Assembly: GCA_002709225.1 (NCBI GenBank)
Contig: PAQH01000017.1
Coordinates: forward strand, 1-35,916
DNA: 35,916 bases
Reading direction: 5' to 3'
Source of the DNA: Planctomycetaceae bacterium
GTDB taxonomy: Bacteria; Planctomycetota; Planctomycetia; Pirellulales; Pirellulaceae
Shown: one piece after another, positions 16,851 to 25,261 of the stretch
Position numbering within the stretch: the first letter of the stretch is position 1
Layout of the letters: the number at the start of each line of letters is the position of its first letter
Notes under the pieces: generated by a model
Databases searched by the model: none
The model's input: the letters and a program-made list of their open reading frames with translations, nothing else
What the model was told of the DNA's origin: nothing
Program-made: the position numbers and the translations under genes

Positions 16851-17692
16851 GAGCCTGCTCCTGCAAAAGCGTAAACCAGTACGATGTGGAAAATTGCCAT
16901 CACTACCAACGAATAGGACAACGGAACATGGACAAACAGCCAGGTTTTCAGAATCTTTTGGTGGGCAAAGTGAAAATCCAGATCACTCTTTACTTTGACG
17001 TAATCCTTGATTGCCTCTATTGCCTGCTTTTCATGGCTGTTGAGATATCGCGTATACGCGTCCATCCGGCGCAACAGCTTCAATTCGCTGCGGCGAGACT
17101 TGATAAGATGGTTCCAGAAATGATGGTGACGCTCAAAAAAAGGCCTGAGGTGCTTCGAGTAGAACTCGGGGACCGCTGTCGAATCGTCTTCTCTAAGACA
17201 AGCCAGGACTTCTTGTTCAACAGCCGTTCGAATTCGGTGCAAAACGCGTGGAATCCTCGCATAGAACACCTCTTCACCCCGTTCGGATAACCGACGAGGA
17301 AAAACCCGACTGATCCCGAGCCCGACAATGCCACTCAACGCAACTGTCAAAAACACCCCGGCTAGCGCGACTTCGAGAACTCCATTGGGAATGCGCCACC
17401 CAATATGCATACCAAACACGGCAATGCTCAGTAGTCCCACAAAGATGTGCACTTGCAACCATGTCGAAGATCGCCCCAGCGGCAAGAAAGTGATCCGCTT
17501 TCGCAGGTTGTAAGCCGTCAACACCACAACGAGCAGAAACAGCGTCCAGCCAGACACCATCGCGGTGCGGTGCAGCGTAATCGACAGCAGGTAATTGGCC
17601 GCCACAAACAGCAGCAATAAAACGAGCAGCACCGCGCTGTAGCGTCTGCGTCTCACGCAAAACGGAGTTATGGTTGTTATTGATTGTGCCAT
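16847..17692 (-). CDS. Di-heme b-type membrane cytochrome-like protein
   Basis: A 281-residue integral membrane protein with about five helices (20-40, 48-62, 79-99, 105-125, 250-277). Two helices each carry a His pair spaced H-x13-H: His82/His96 and His255/His269. This pattern ligates two stacked b hemes in cytochrome b and ferric-reductase-like proteins. A long charged loop (about 128-248) separates them and would be a docking surface. It overlaps the cNMP-ferredoxin gene by 16 nt and the 11-heme gene by TTGA. The likely role is passing electrons from the cytoplasmic ferredoxin domain through the membrane to c hemes. Heme binding is inferred from spacing only. Confidence 0.75.
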   Translation of the reverse strand: MAQSITTITPFCVRRRRYSAVLLVLLLLFVAANYLLSITLHRTAMVSGWTLFLLVVVLTAYNLRKRITFLPLGRSSTWLQVHIFVGLLSIAVFGMHIGWRIPNGVLEVALAGVFLTVALSGIVGLGISRVFPRRLSERGEEVFYARIPRVLHRIRTAVEQEVLACLREDDSTAVPEFYSKHLRPFFERHHHFWNHLIKSRRSELKLLRRMDAYTRYLNSHEKQAIEAIKDYVKVKSDLDFHFAHQKILKTWLFVHVPLSYSLVVMAIFHIVLVYAFAGAGS

Positions 17693-19404
17693 TGCACCAA
17701 TTGCTCTACATCACTCATATCAAGCCGTATCATTGCGTCGTGAGGGCACGCTCGCTGACACGCGGGACCACCCTTTTGCTCAACGCACAGATCACACTTC
17801 GTAGCTTTCGTGATCGGCGCCCGCGACGCCACCGAACGGTCTCGGAGAAATAGCCCGCCGCTATCCCGAATCTCCACCATTCGAATCGCGTCGTATGGGC
17901 AATTATTTGAACAGGTTCCACATCCGATGCAACTCTCGTCATTGATAGCAACTTCACCATCGTCAAGTTTCCGACTGATCGCACCGGTAGGACATTCAAT
18001 CATACAGATCGGATCGCGGCAGTGCATGCACGCATTCGCAACCATAACCCCGTTATTAATTGGCCCATTGCGTAAGAACCGAGGGTTATTGTCATGTGAT
18101 GCCGCACAGGCGCGGACACAGTCGTCACAACGGGTACAGCGATCCATGTCAATCAACATCGTCGCCGTACCATTGACAAACCGATTTCCAACCAAGAATT
18201 CGACCAAATCCTGATCGACTCGTTGCACCGCGTTGCTGCGTCCGGTCGCTTCCGTCTCCTGGACCTTATGGTGCCAGGGGGAGTCTGGGTGATTCAAGAT
18301 GTACTTTTCTACCAGCGCGGTGGGCACCACAACGGCCATCAGGTAGCCCAGTGCCCTAAGCGAATGCTGCAGCGAAACCGGCTTGTTACTGCCGTGACCT
18401 GCCATGATTTCATTGAATCCAAAATCCTGCCCCGGCCCCAGATACGAAGCGGTACGTTCTCCGTGGTGGAACTTGTGACTGACGCGTGCCAACCCGCAGC
18501 GAATCATCACGATCCCATTCGGGTAATCACCCTGACTCGCAATTAAATGCTCACCCGAAAAATCACCCGCCATCGCTTCGTCCGCCATTTTGCGGAACGA
18601 TTGCGCGCGTCCGTACTCGCCAAATACTTTGAGTTCGACACCATTGGCGAGTTCACTCAGGGCGTCGTCATGCCCCTCTCGCAAGTGACTGAACATTGGC
18701 GAGGCCTCCAGAAACGCGCGCAGCGATCGCTCCCGAAATCTCTTGTCGATCAGCGCCTGTATACCCTCGTCACGACGCATGATATCGCGCAATCCTTGCC
18801 AGCGAATTTCAATCAGTCGGCCGTGTTCGACGGCAAACAGGGTAGCGGTGCGGCGCGTGCGTCCTAAAGCGGCGATCTCACCGAAAAACTGTCCGGGCTC
18901 CAGAAAAGCATGCGCGTACTTCTTGAGAACGCCATCCAGGTCCTGGAGATAAATCCGGGTTGCGTTCCCTGCACCACGTCGCTGAACGGCCGATTTGGAA
19001 CCGGCAAAACTGAAGCGTCCGCGAAATTCCGGAAAGCGATGGTTCGTAAACAGCTGCGTCAACGCCTGCAACAGACTCTTCGGTCGATCCCGTCGCCGTC
19101 CAAGCATCTCCTGCGGCATTCCCGACTCGGGTGGTTCAATCTCCACCGCAATCCTGCCCGAAAGGATAAAGAATGCTGAGTTACCCCAATCCCCTTCACG
19201 CACGACGATGTCAGCCGGCTGTACGTCGACGATTCGCGCGTGCGCTTTAAGCGTTGCGCGAAACCGGTCCGATTGTCGATACTCAGGATCGAGTGTTTCA
19301 AACGCGGACGCGGCTACAAGTTCGTCAATTGCAGCCTCGTCCAGACCCTCGTCGAAGGCAATGTCAGATTGCGTTTTGCGTCGTACGTCAGATTCGGTGG
19401 TCAT
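17677..19404 (-). CDS. Cyclic-nucleotide-binding polyferredoxin (two cNBDs + four [4Fe-4S])
   Basis: A 575-residue cytoplasmic fusion. The first CRP/PKA-type cyclic-nucleotide-binding domain (about 48-222) has an intact phosphate-binding cassette FFGEIAALGRTRRTAT (173-188), but it is split by an insert of about 75 residues (93-168). The second (about 235-370) has a degenerate cassette (GQDFGFNEI). The C-terminal third is a DmsB/NrfC-like ferredoxin with four cysteine quartets: 423/426/429/433, 459/462/467/471, 492/495/498/502 and 537/540/549/553. No Tat or Sec signal is present. It starts 11 nt after a c554-like gene and overlaps the b-type cytochrome gene. The simplest reading is electron transfer gated by cAMP or cGMP. 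The ATG at 19404 lacks a clear Shine-Dalgarno, so coupling is likely. Confidence 0.9.
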   Translation of the reverse strand: MTTESDVRRKTQSDIAFDEGLDEAAIDELVAASAFETLDPEYRQSDRFRATLKAHARIVDVQPADIVVREGDWGNSAFFILSGRIAVEIEPPESGMPQEMLGRRRDRPKSLLQALTQLFTNHRFPEFRGRFSFAGSKSAVQRRGAGNATRIYLQDLDGVLKKYAHAFLEPGQFFGEIAALGRTRRTATLFAVEHGRLIEIRWQGLRDIMRRDEGIQALIDKRFRERSLRAFLEASPMFSHLREGHDDALSELANGVELKVFGEYGRAQSFRKMADEAMAGDFSGEHLIASQGDYPNGIVMIRCGLARVSHKFHHGERTASYLGPGQDFGFNEIMAGHGSNKPVSLQHSLRALGYLMAVVVPTALVEKYILNHPDSPWHHKVQETEATGRSNAVQRVDQDLVEFLVGNRFVNGTATMLIDMDRCTRCDDCVRACAASHDNNPRFLRNGPINNGVMVANACMHCRDPICMIECPTGAISRKLDDGEVAINDESCIGCGTCSNNCPYDAIRMVEIRDSGGLFLRDRSVASRAPITKATKCDLCVEQKGGPACQRACPHDAMIRLDMSDVEQLVQWHNQ

Positions 19405-19415
19405 GAGTCAGCAAA

Positions 19416-20612
19416 CTACTCTTCATCGGGAACTTCGGGCTCTTCCAGGGCATCCAGCTGGTTGCCATTGCGTTTTACAGCAAACTCGCGAGCGATAGCC
19501 GCAACAGCGTTGGCAGCGTCAACGCATGCCTGCCGATCATCGTCCAGCACAAACTCTTCATCGTCGAGCTTTGTATAAATCTCCTCAGCTGTCTCGAGCA
19601 GTTTTTCGAGTAACGGCAAATCTCCAACTTCTTCCAGAATGTCTTCCTCGATCAGCTCATAAGCGTCGACAACACGTTCGGACATCGCCTCACAATAATC
19701 ACCTTCTTCATCGGTCGCACGCGCGAGCGCGCGCAAACTCATTTCCAGATCAACCGTCGCGCCAACTACAAACATCAGCCGCTTGCGCCCCGCCGCCGTT
19801 CGTCTCTCGCCATGCCACAGAGGGTCTAACCAAAGCGTCGCGACTTCAGCATTCACCTGTTGATCGAGGTGATAGTTATGGCGAACGTCACCTAGAGATT
19901 TGATGGAAAAATCAAAATTCTGAGTGGCGACCGGATGTTCAGCTTCGTTCACCAGGGCTTCGTTGTTGACGAGGTGGCACGAGTAACAGGCCTTGGCAAG
20001 CTCGTAAATGTGCTCTGACCGCAGTTGTCCAGATTTGCCACACTTGGCCTTGCGCTCCAGGTAATGCTCTTTGGTCTCATCCGAGCGGGTCCCGCCTTCT
20101 TCTCCGTAGACCGAGTGCGTATTCAGCCACCCATCCACCCCACCTGACGGGCCATGGCAAGACTCACAGGAAACGCCAGGGAGCACCCGCGCTACGCCAT
20201 CAGCGCGAATCTGCCGGGTCGCGTGGCATTGCACGCAAAGCGAATTGGAAGCCGCCACCTCGCCGAATTCGATATCGAGCGCCTCCGCATAGCGCCGCGC
20301 ACTGGCGGTCGACCCAAGCAAGTCAAAAGCCCGCGTCGCATGCTTTGAACGTTTCCAGCGCACATACTCAGAACGATGACAATCCAGACACTGCGTGCCA
20401 CCGACGATACGTGCGGCGGCCTCCACCTCGCCCGCAGCCTCCTTCTGTGGGTTCGTTGAAGCCGCGCTCTGCTGTCTCTGCGAGTCTTGGTCTTGTGGTT
20501 CATCTGCCTGAATCCTAGGCAAATTCACGGTCCCCAGATACAGCCACCCGGCAATCATCGCGCCCCCACAACATCCAGTCGTCAGCAGCCAGGGGAGGCG
20601 GTTTGCAAACAT
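19416..20612 (-). CDS. Tetraheme cytochrome c554-like protein, membrane-anchored
   Basis: A 398-residue cytochrome with four CxxCH motifs: CLDCH 75-79, CVQCH 126-130, CESCH 149-153 and CYSCH 209-213. It has an N-terminal hydrophobic anchor (about 7-30) and a linker rich in Gln and Glu. The c554-family layout is seen in SKHATRAFD after heme 1 and THSVYG after heme 3. The C-terminal 170 residues are heme-free and acidic. The ATG at 20612 places the anchor at the N-terminus, whereas the GTG at 20687 would bury it. It is a paralogue of the next gene upstream and probably a periplasmic electron acceptor or donor for the 11-heme cytochrome. Confidence 0.85.
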   Translation of the reverse strand: MFANRLPWLLTTGCCGGAMIAGWLYLGTVNLPRIQADEPQDQDSQRQQSAASTNPQKEAAGEVEAAARIVGGTQCLDCHRSEYVRWKRSKHATRAFDLLGSTASARRYAEALDIEFGEVAASNSLCVQCHATRQIRADGVARVLPGVSCESCHGPSGGVDGWLNTHSVYGEEGGTRSDETKEHYLERKAKCGKSGQLRSEHIYELAKACYSCHLVNNEALVNEAEHPVATQNFDFSIKSLGDVRHNYHLDQQVNAEVATLWLDPLWHGERRTAAGRKRLMFVVGATVDLEMSLRALARATDEEGDYCEAMSERVVDAYELIEEDILEEVGDLPLLEKLLETAEEIYTKLDDEEFVLDDDRQACVDAANAVAAIAREFAVKRNGNQLDALEEPEVPDEE

Positions 20613-20729
20613 TAACTCACCAATCTGAAGTCCCAAGTTCCGAAATTCCAACACGCCAACAACAAGAGTCCGCACATTTTCCAGCACAACCCAAGTCGCC
20701 GAGAAACGGACGGTGGCGTCTTGGCAAAA

Positions 20730-21860
20730 TCAGTTCTTAAAGGCTTTCCCCTTTGCTTTTCGAGGCGGCTTGACACTGGCAGGCAAGCCAGCCGCATTCT
20801 TGTATTTCGCAATAAAGGCATCCGCGACGGCCTGTACCGCGTCAGCCGCCCCACCGTAGAGCTTCTCGTCAGCTGATGTTGTTCTCTTAAGCGTGCTTTT
20901 CTTGATCTTGCTCTTCTTCATAATGTCAAATACTGCCGCGAGATCATCGATTTTCGCGTCCTCCAGCTCATCAAGCGCATCATCAATACGATCGTTTACG
21001 AGATCACCAAGAGTACCTCGCTTAGCAGACGTCACACCTGCACGTATCCGCAGACTGAGTACCAGGTCCGCCAGCTGCCCGCTAACAAACATGAGCTGCT
21101 TGCGGCCTTTTGCAGTACGCCCCGCTCCACTGGCCATCCATAAACTGGGAACTTCTGCGTTGGACTTTGAATCCAATAGGAAGTTGTGACGCACCTCGCC
21201 TTGCACCCATTCAACAAACTCAAATTTCGTACTACTAGGATGCCCCGCCGCAATGAGCTTCTCGTCGGGGACGATGTGGCATTGCAAACAATTCGTGGCA
21301 AGTGCCAGCGTATCTTCTGCCCGATTCATCCCCGCTTTTCGCGTGGCCGCCTTTCGACTCACCAGATGATCGGTGGCCTCAGACTCACGTTGCGCCAAGA
21401 GTGCGACCAAAGTTCCCGTTGTTCCCTGGCCATAATCACTGTGAACTGTCAACCAGCCGCCATCGCCTCCAGCGCCACCATGACATGACTCGCAGGAGTT
21501 CCCCTTGGAGATAGTCAGTTTTCCCGCCGTTTTCTGATGGGTCCCATGGCATTTGGTACAAACCGACTTTTCGCTCTTGATATCAGCAGCTGAGATCCCC
21601 AGCTTCTTGGCGAAATCAGGCGCCTTCGGATGGTCAAGTAAATCCCAAGCGTTCTTGCCATGCTTGGACACTCGCCAAGCCGACAGCTCGGACGGATGAC
21701 ACTTACTACATGCGTCACGACCCACCACCGCTGTCACATCAATCTGTTCTTGGGAAAAACCCGTCGCAGATGCCAATAAGAAAACCGCAGTAATAACGCG
21801 AGTGAATTCCATAACCCGGCCGATCAACCAGAGTCTGCAGGCCTGGCAGTCAGTTTTCAT
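20730..21860 (-). CDS. Tetraheme cytochrome c554-like protein, exported
   Basis: A 376-residue periplasmic cytochrome with CSKCH 51-55, CTKCH 101-105, CESCH 123-127 and CLQCH 191-195. The ATG at 21860 has GAGGGG 6 nt upstream and gives a signal peptide ending near ATGFSQ. Later ATGs and the longer frame to 21947 are less likely. It shares with its neighbour the segments CESCHG, GGWLTVHSDYG, VRHNFLLD, NAEVPSLW and TAKGRKQLMFV, which shows tandem duplication. The C-terminus is Lys-rich, opposite in charge to the acidic tail of its paralogue. It is separated from the reductase gene upstream by 161 nt and from its paralogue by 117 nt. Confidence 0.87.
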   Translation of the reverse strand: MKTDCQACRLWLIGRVMEFTRVITAVFLLASATGFSQEQIDVTAVVGRDACSKCHPSELSAWRVSKHGKNAWDLLDHPKAPDFAKKLGISAADIKSEKSVCTKCHGTHQKTAGKLTISKGNSCESCHGGAGGDGGWLTVHSDYGQGTTGTLVALLAQRESEATDHLVSRKAATRKAGMNRAEDTLALATNCLQCHIVPDEKLIAAGHPSSTKFEFVEWVQGEVRHNFLLDSKSNAEVPSLWMASGAGRTAKGRKQLMFVSGQLADLVLSLRIRAGVTSAKRGTLGDLVNDRIDDALDELEDAKIDDLAAVFDIMKKSKIKKSTLKRTTSADEKLYGGAADAVQAVADAFIAKYKNAAGLPASVKPPRKAKGKAFKN

Positions 21861-22021
21861 GAAATACCCCTCGTCCACACACTCAAGATCTGCGGAAATT
21901 TGTCCAAGGCGATCGTCACAGCGGCTGTTATGCCACGAGGGAATCACTCACCTTATACAAAACGGACATGGCTTCCCGCTGGCCAACCTCCTGCACCACG
22001 CATGCGTTGATCCAACCTCAG

Positions 22022-23362
22022 TCATGCATCAACCACCAAATCGCCGTCAGGGCAGGCGACACACGCCAAACCGCAACCCGATTCAATGTCACAGTCTGGC
22101 TGGGATTCGTACTTCACGCTGCCCGATTTGAACGCAACCTTGCACGTCCCACAACCACCGGTCCGGCATCCCGAATTGATCTCAACTCCATTCGATTCGG
22201 CCAGCTCCAGTAAAGTCGAATCCTTGCCAACATCCCAGCTGATTTCTTTGCCTGAACGAGAGAACGTGACTTTTACCTGTACTGCTGCGGCACCACCAGC
22301 CACTGGCTCCACCGCATCCCTCGGTTTTTCGCTCTTGGCTTTGATCGAAGCTGGCCCAAACGCCTCAGAGAAAATATCATCTGCGGGAACTCCCCACTCA
22401 CCCAGCTGGTCCGTGACCGACTGCATGAACGGGGGTGGACCGCACATGAAATAGCGGTGGTTGCTGGTCTTGAGGTACTCTTTCATCACGTCGACACTGA
22501 CGCGGCATGCCTCATCGTAATCCTGCCCTTTGACGTCTTGCCCGTCTCTCGGACCGCTATAGCAGGTCACGATCCGAATATTCCGGTTATTCGAAGAGAG
22601 CTCTTTTAATTCAGCCTTGAGTGCATGATCGCCACCGTTACGGACACCATAAAATAGAACCGCCTGCCGTTCGCTTCCGCTATCGGCAATCGCTCTGAGC
22701 ATACTCACCATAGGCGTTATTCCAACTCCGCCCGCGATCAGGACAGCAGAAGGTTTTGCCTGCGTGTCCATGAAGAAGTGGCCGGACGGCGCGCGCACAT
22801 CGAGAATATCGCCCTCGTGTATGTGATCGTGAAAAAAGTTCGAAATTAAACCTGGTGGTGCATCCGGTACTTTACGCGGTGCCGGTACTCGTTTAATGGT
22901 GACTCGATAACGATCGGAACGCGGCCCGTCTGACAACGAATAACAGCGAATCACCGGCTTGGGCTCGTCCGGTACATCCAACCGAAAGGTCAAGAACTGG
23001 CCCGGTTTAAACGCCGGCAGCGGTTTGCCGTCATGGGGCTCCAGATAAAAAGAAGCGGTCCCCTTTGCCTCTTCAATTTTCTGCCGAACAACGAACTTGC
23101 GAAAACCATTCCAGGCGTTTTGGCTTTCCCGCTCGCGACGGGCCCGCGCCGCCTCAATACGCTCCATCATGAACAGATCGGACAGTGAATTCTGCTTCCT
23201 CTGTCGCGACAGCGCCAACACAGAAGTGACGGTTCCCAGGATGACTTGCACAGCAACCAGCGCAATCAGCGCCGAGCCAATAAGAATCGCTGCCGTTTCC
23301 ATCAAGCAATCGGCTCCATCTACACACGAAACACACGACGGTTCGCATGTTGGGTTGCGCAT
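22022..23362 (-). CDS. Membrane-anchored FAD/NAD(P)H reductase with C-terminal [2Fe-2S] ferredoxin
   Basis: About 446 residues. A short N-terminus with Cys-x3-Cys-x2-Cys-x5-Cys (CEPSCVSCVDGADC) precedes one transmembrane helix (about 24-50). A ferredoxin-NADP reductase module follows: FAD motif RCYSLSDGP (139-147), nucleotide motif GGVGITPMVSML (211-222) and CGPPPF (307-312). A plant-type [2Fe-2S] domain has Cys399/404/407/437 with spacing x4-x2-x29. The order matches Hcr, benzoate dioxygenase reductase or Hmp-like reductases. It would take electrons from NAD(P)H in the cytoplasm. The ATG at 23362 is chosen, but an ATG at 23305 with weak GGAG or a TTG at 23470 are possible. Electron delivery to the ferredoxin-cNBD protein is inferred from clustering. 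Confidence 0.85.
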   Translation of the reverse strand: MRNPTCEPSCVSCVDGADCLMETAAILIGSALIALVAVQVILGTVTSVLALSRQRKQNSLSDLFMMERIEAARARRERESQNAWNGFRKFVVRQKIEEAKGTASFYLEPHDGKPLPAFKPGQFLTFRLDVPDEPKPVIRCYSLSDGPRSDRYRVTIKRVPAPRKVPDAPPGLISNFFHDHIHEGDILDVRAPSGHFFMDTQAKPSAVLIAGGVGITPMVSMLRAIADSGSERQAVLFYGVRNGGDHALKAELKELSSNNRNIRIVTCYSGPRDGQDVKGQDYDEACRVSVDVMKEYLKTSNHRYFMCGPPPFMQSVTDQLGEWGVPADDIFSEAFGPASIKAKSEKPRDAVEPVAGGAAAVQVKVTFSRSGKEISWDVGKDSTLLELAESNGVEINSGCRTGGCGTCKVAFKSGSVKYESQPDCDIESGCGLACVACPDGDLVVDA

Positions 23363-23773
23363 GTTGACTAGATTGACGCGGCGCTCGATCGGCGAAACGG
23401 CAGACAAACACGCACCTAAACAGATCTCACCACAAGTGCCAAATTTTCCCAGACTGAATCGTGCTGTCAATTGGCACGACTAAAGTTTTGTGTTTTCGGT
23501 ACTGCCAACCCAGTGCGACAAACTTCGTCAAGAGCCGAAAGGCCATCAAAAACGTCCCCAGCACGCTGGCCCTCACTTGCGAATGTGGTATTTTGACGCA
23601 CCGATGCTTGGTTTGCGGCAATCCGCCGAATTCTGCAGCGACCACTGGCTGCGCTAATCGATTAAGCAGGCGTCTCTTGAATTTGAGACACACCTCGGCG
23701 TTCTTTATTCTACCGCTGCGCACAATCTAGTTTGCGACGGGTTCCACATATCGTATTAAGAAGGCGACAACCG
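23363..23773. promoter_or_regulatory. Divergent promoter region, reductase (-) and gdhA (+)
   Basis: A 411-nt region between two divergently transcribed genes. Reading frames inside it have no family features. A sigma70-like promoter for gdhA lies at 23683-23711. A small dyad, GTCTC (23672-23676) and GAGAC (23685-23689), overlaps its -35. No promoter for the minus-strand reductase stood out. Confidence 0.5.
23683..23711 (+). promoter_or_regulatory. Candidate sigma70 promoter for gdhA
   Basis: TTGAGA (23683-23688) and TATTCT (23706-23711) are separated by exactly 17 nt, about 62 nt upstream of the gdhA ATG. The -35 matches consensus at five of six bases and the -10 at four of six. Confidence 0.35.
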
Positions 23774-25129
23774 ATGCCGAACGGACATTCCTCTGCAGTT
23801 GACACATTTATGCAGGGCTTGAAGAAACGCAATCCAGGCGAACCAGAATTTCACCAGGCGGTGGAAGAAGTCGTAAATACACTGATGCCCTTTGTCCAGC
23901 AGAACAAAGAATATGAGGAGGCACGTATCCTCGAGAGATTGACTGAGCCGGACCGGGTCGTCATCTTTCGCGTCTGCTGGGAAGACGACAAAGGTAATAT
24001 CCGAACCAATCGCGCTTGGCGCGTCCAATTCAACAACTCGATCGGCCCTTACAAAGGCGGCTTGCGATTTCACCCGACCGTGACATTGAGCGTGCTCAAG
24101 TTTCTGGGGTTCGAACAGACTTTCAAGAACAGTTTGACTGGCCTACCAATGGGTGGAGCCAAAGGGGGATCTAATTTCAATCCGAAAGGGAAAAGCGACC
24201 GCGAAGTCATGCGATTTTGTCAGTCCTTAATGATTGAACTCCATCGACACATCGGTGAGGACACGGACATACCAGCTGGTGACATTGGCGTCGGCGCACG
24301 GGAAATCAGCAACCTCTTTGGACAATATAAACGCCTCGTCAATCGCTTTACGGGCGTACTCACCGGCAAAGGTCTTGCCTTCGGCGGTAGCCTGGTTCGC
24401 ACCGAAGCAACCGGCTATGGGGCGGTGTATTTTACGCAAAACATGTTGGCTTGTTCTGGCGACAGTCTGGAGGGCAAAACAGCTGTTGTCTCAGGTTCTG
24501 GAAACGTAGCGACTTATTGTGTCCAAAAACTTATCCAGTCGGGTGCCAAACCGCTCACCCTGTCAGACTCTGGAGGTTTTGTTCACGACCCTGCGGGAAT
24601 TACACAAGAAAAACTGGATTGGATCATTGACCTGAAAACCCAACGACGTGGACGAATTTCCGAGTACGCACAAGAATTCCCCGGCGTTACCTTCCACGAA
24701 GGCCAGCGCCCTTGGTCCGTAGCCTGCGACCTGGCATTTCCCTGTGCAACCCAGAATGAACTTAACGAACAAGAGGCCCAGACATTAATTCGCAACGGTC
24801 TCAAAGCGGTTGCCGAAGGGGCAAATATGCCTAGCACGTTGGGAGCGATTCACACGTTCCTCGGCAACAAGATTCCATTTGGACCCGGCAAAGCGGCTAA
24901 CGCTGGCGGTGTAGGCGTTTCGGGTTTGGAGCAAAGCCAGAACTCACTCCGTATCGCCTGGTCCGCTGCAGAGGTTGACCAACGATTGCAGGGTATTATG
25001 AAGGGAATTCACGACCAGTGCGTTCAATACGGCAAAGGGGAAGATGGGTATTGCAACTACGTAAGGGGCGCGAATATCGCTGGATTCGTGAAGGTCGCCG
25101 ACGCAATGCTGGCGTATGGAATCGTCTAA
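23774..25129 (+). CDS. gdhA: NADP-type glutamate dehydrogenase
   Basis: A 451-residue enzyme, the usual length of the hexameric bacterial GdhA. It catalyses reductive amination of 2-oxoglutarate with ammonium and NAD(P)H. It has the substrate segment YKGGLRFHP, the catalytic region LPMGGAKGGSNFNPKGKSD, the glycine-rich loop SGSGNVATYC, and EGANMPST near the C-terminus. The ATG at 23774 has GAAGG 9 nt upstream, and a TTG at 23732 is unlikely. It is divergent from the reductase gene and convergent with the gene ending at 25244. NADP preference is inferred from overall similarity to the GdhA group. Confidence 0.96.
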   Translation: MPNGHSSAVDTFMQGLKKRNPGEPEFHQAVEEVVNTLMPFVQQNKEYEEARILERLTEPDRVVIFRVCWEDDKGNIRTNRAWRVQFNNSIGPYKGGLRFHPTVTLSVLKFLGFEQTFKNSLTGLPMGGAKGGSNFNPKGKSDREVMRFCQSLMIELHRHIGEDTDIPAGDIGVGAREISNLFGQYKRLVNRFTGVLTGKGLAFGGSLVRTEATGYGAVYFTQNMLACSGDSLEGKTAVVSGSGNVATYCVQKLIQSGAKPLTLSDSGGFVHDPAGITQEKLDWIIDLKTQRRGRISEYAQEFPGVTFHEGQRPWSVACDLAFPCATQNELNEQEAQTLIRNGLKAVAEGANMPSTLGAIHTFLGNKIPFGPGKAANAGGVGVSGLEQSQNSLRIAWSAAEVDQRLQGIMKGIHDQCVQYGKGEDGYCNYVRGANIAGFVKVADAMLAYGIV

Positions 25130-25224
25130 TTGACTGGGCGTTCTCATACAACTTCGCCTATGAAGATCTTCGGCTGCACGCTACGGCATGCAAATCGAGA
25201 AGCAGCAGGCAACGGCCACAAATG

Positions 25225-25261
25225 GCAGACGCAACAGCATCGATCAACCGTTGGCGTCTGC
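25225..25261. terminator. Stem-loop between convergent genes
   Basis: GCAGACGC (25225-25232) pairs exactly with GCGTCTGC (25254-25261). Inside, AAC pairs with GTT if one G bulges, extending the stem to about 11 bp. It lies 95 nt after the gdhA stop and covers the last codons of the convergent gene. There is no T-run on either strand, so it is at most a Rho-independent-like or processing structure. Confidence 0.3.

Noticed and set aside
23427..23723. Minus-strand 98-residue frame in the reductase-gdhA divergent region
   Set aside because: It covers the likely gdhA promoter and has no domain features.
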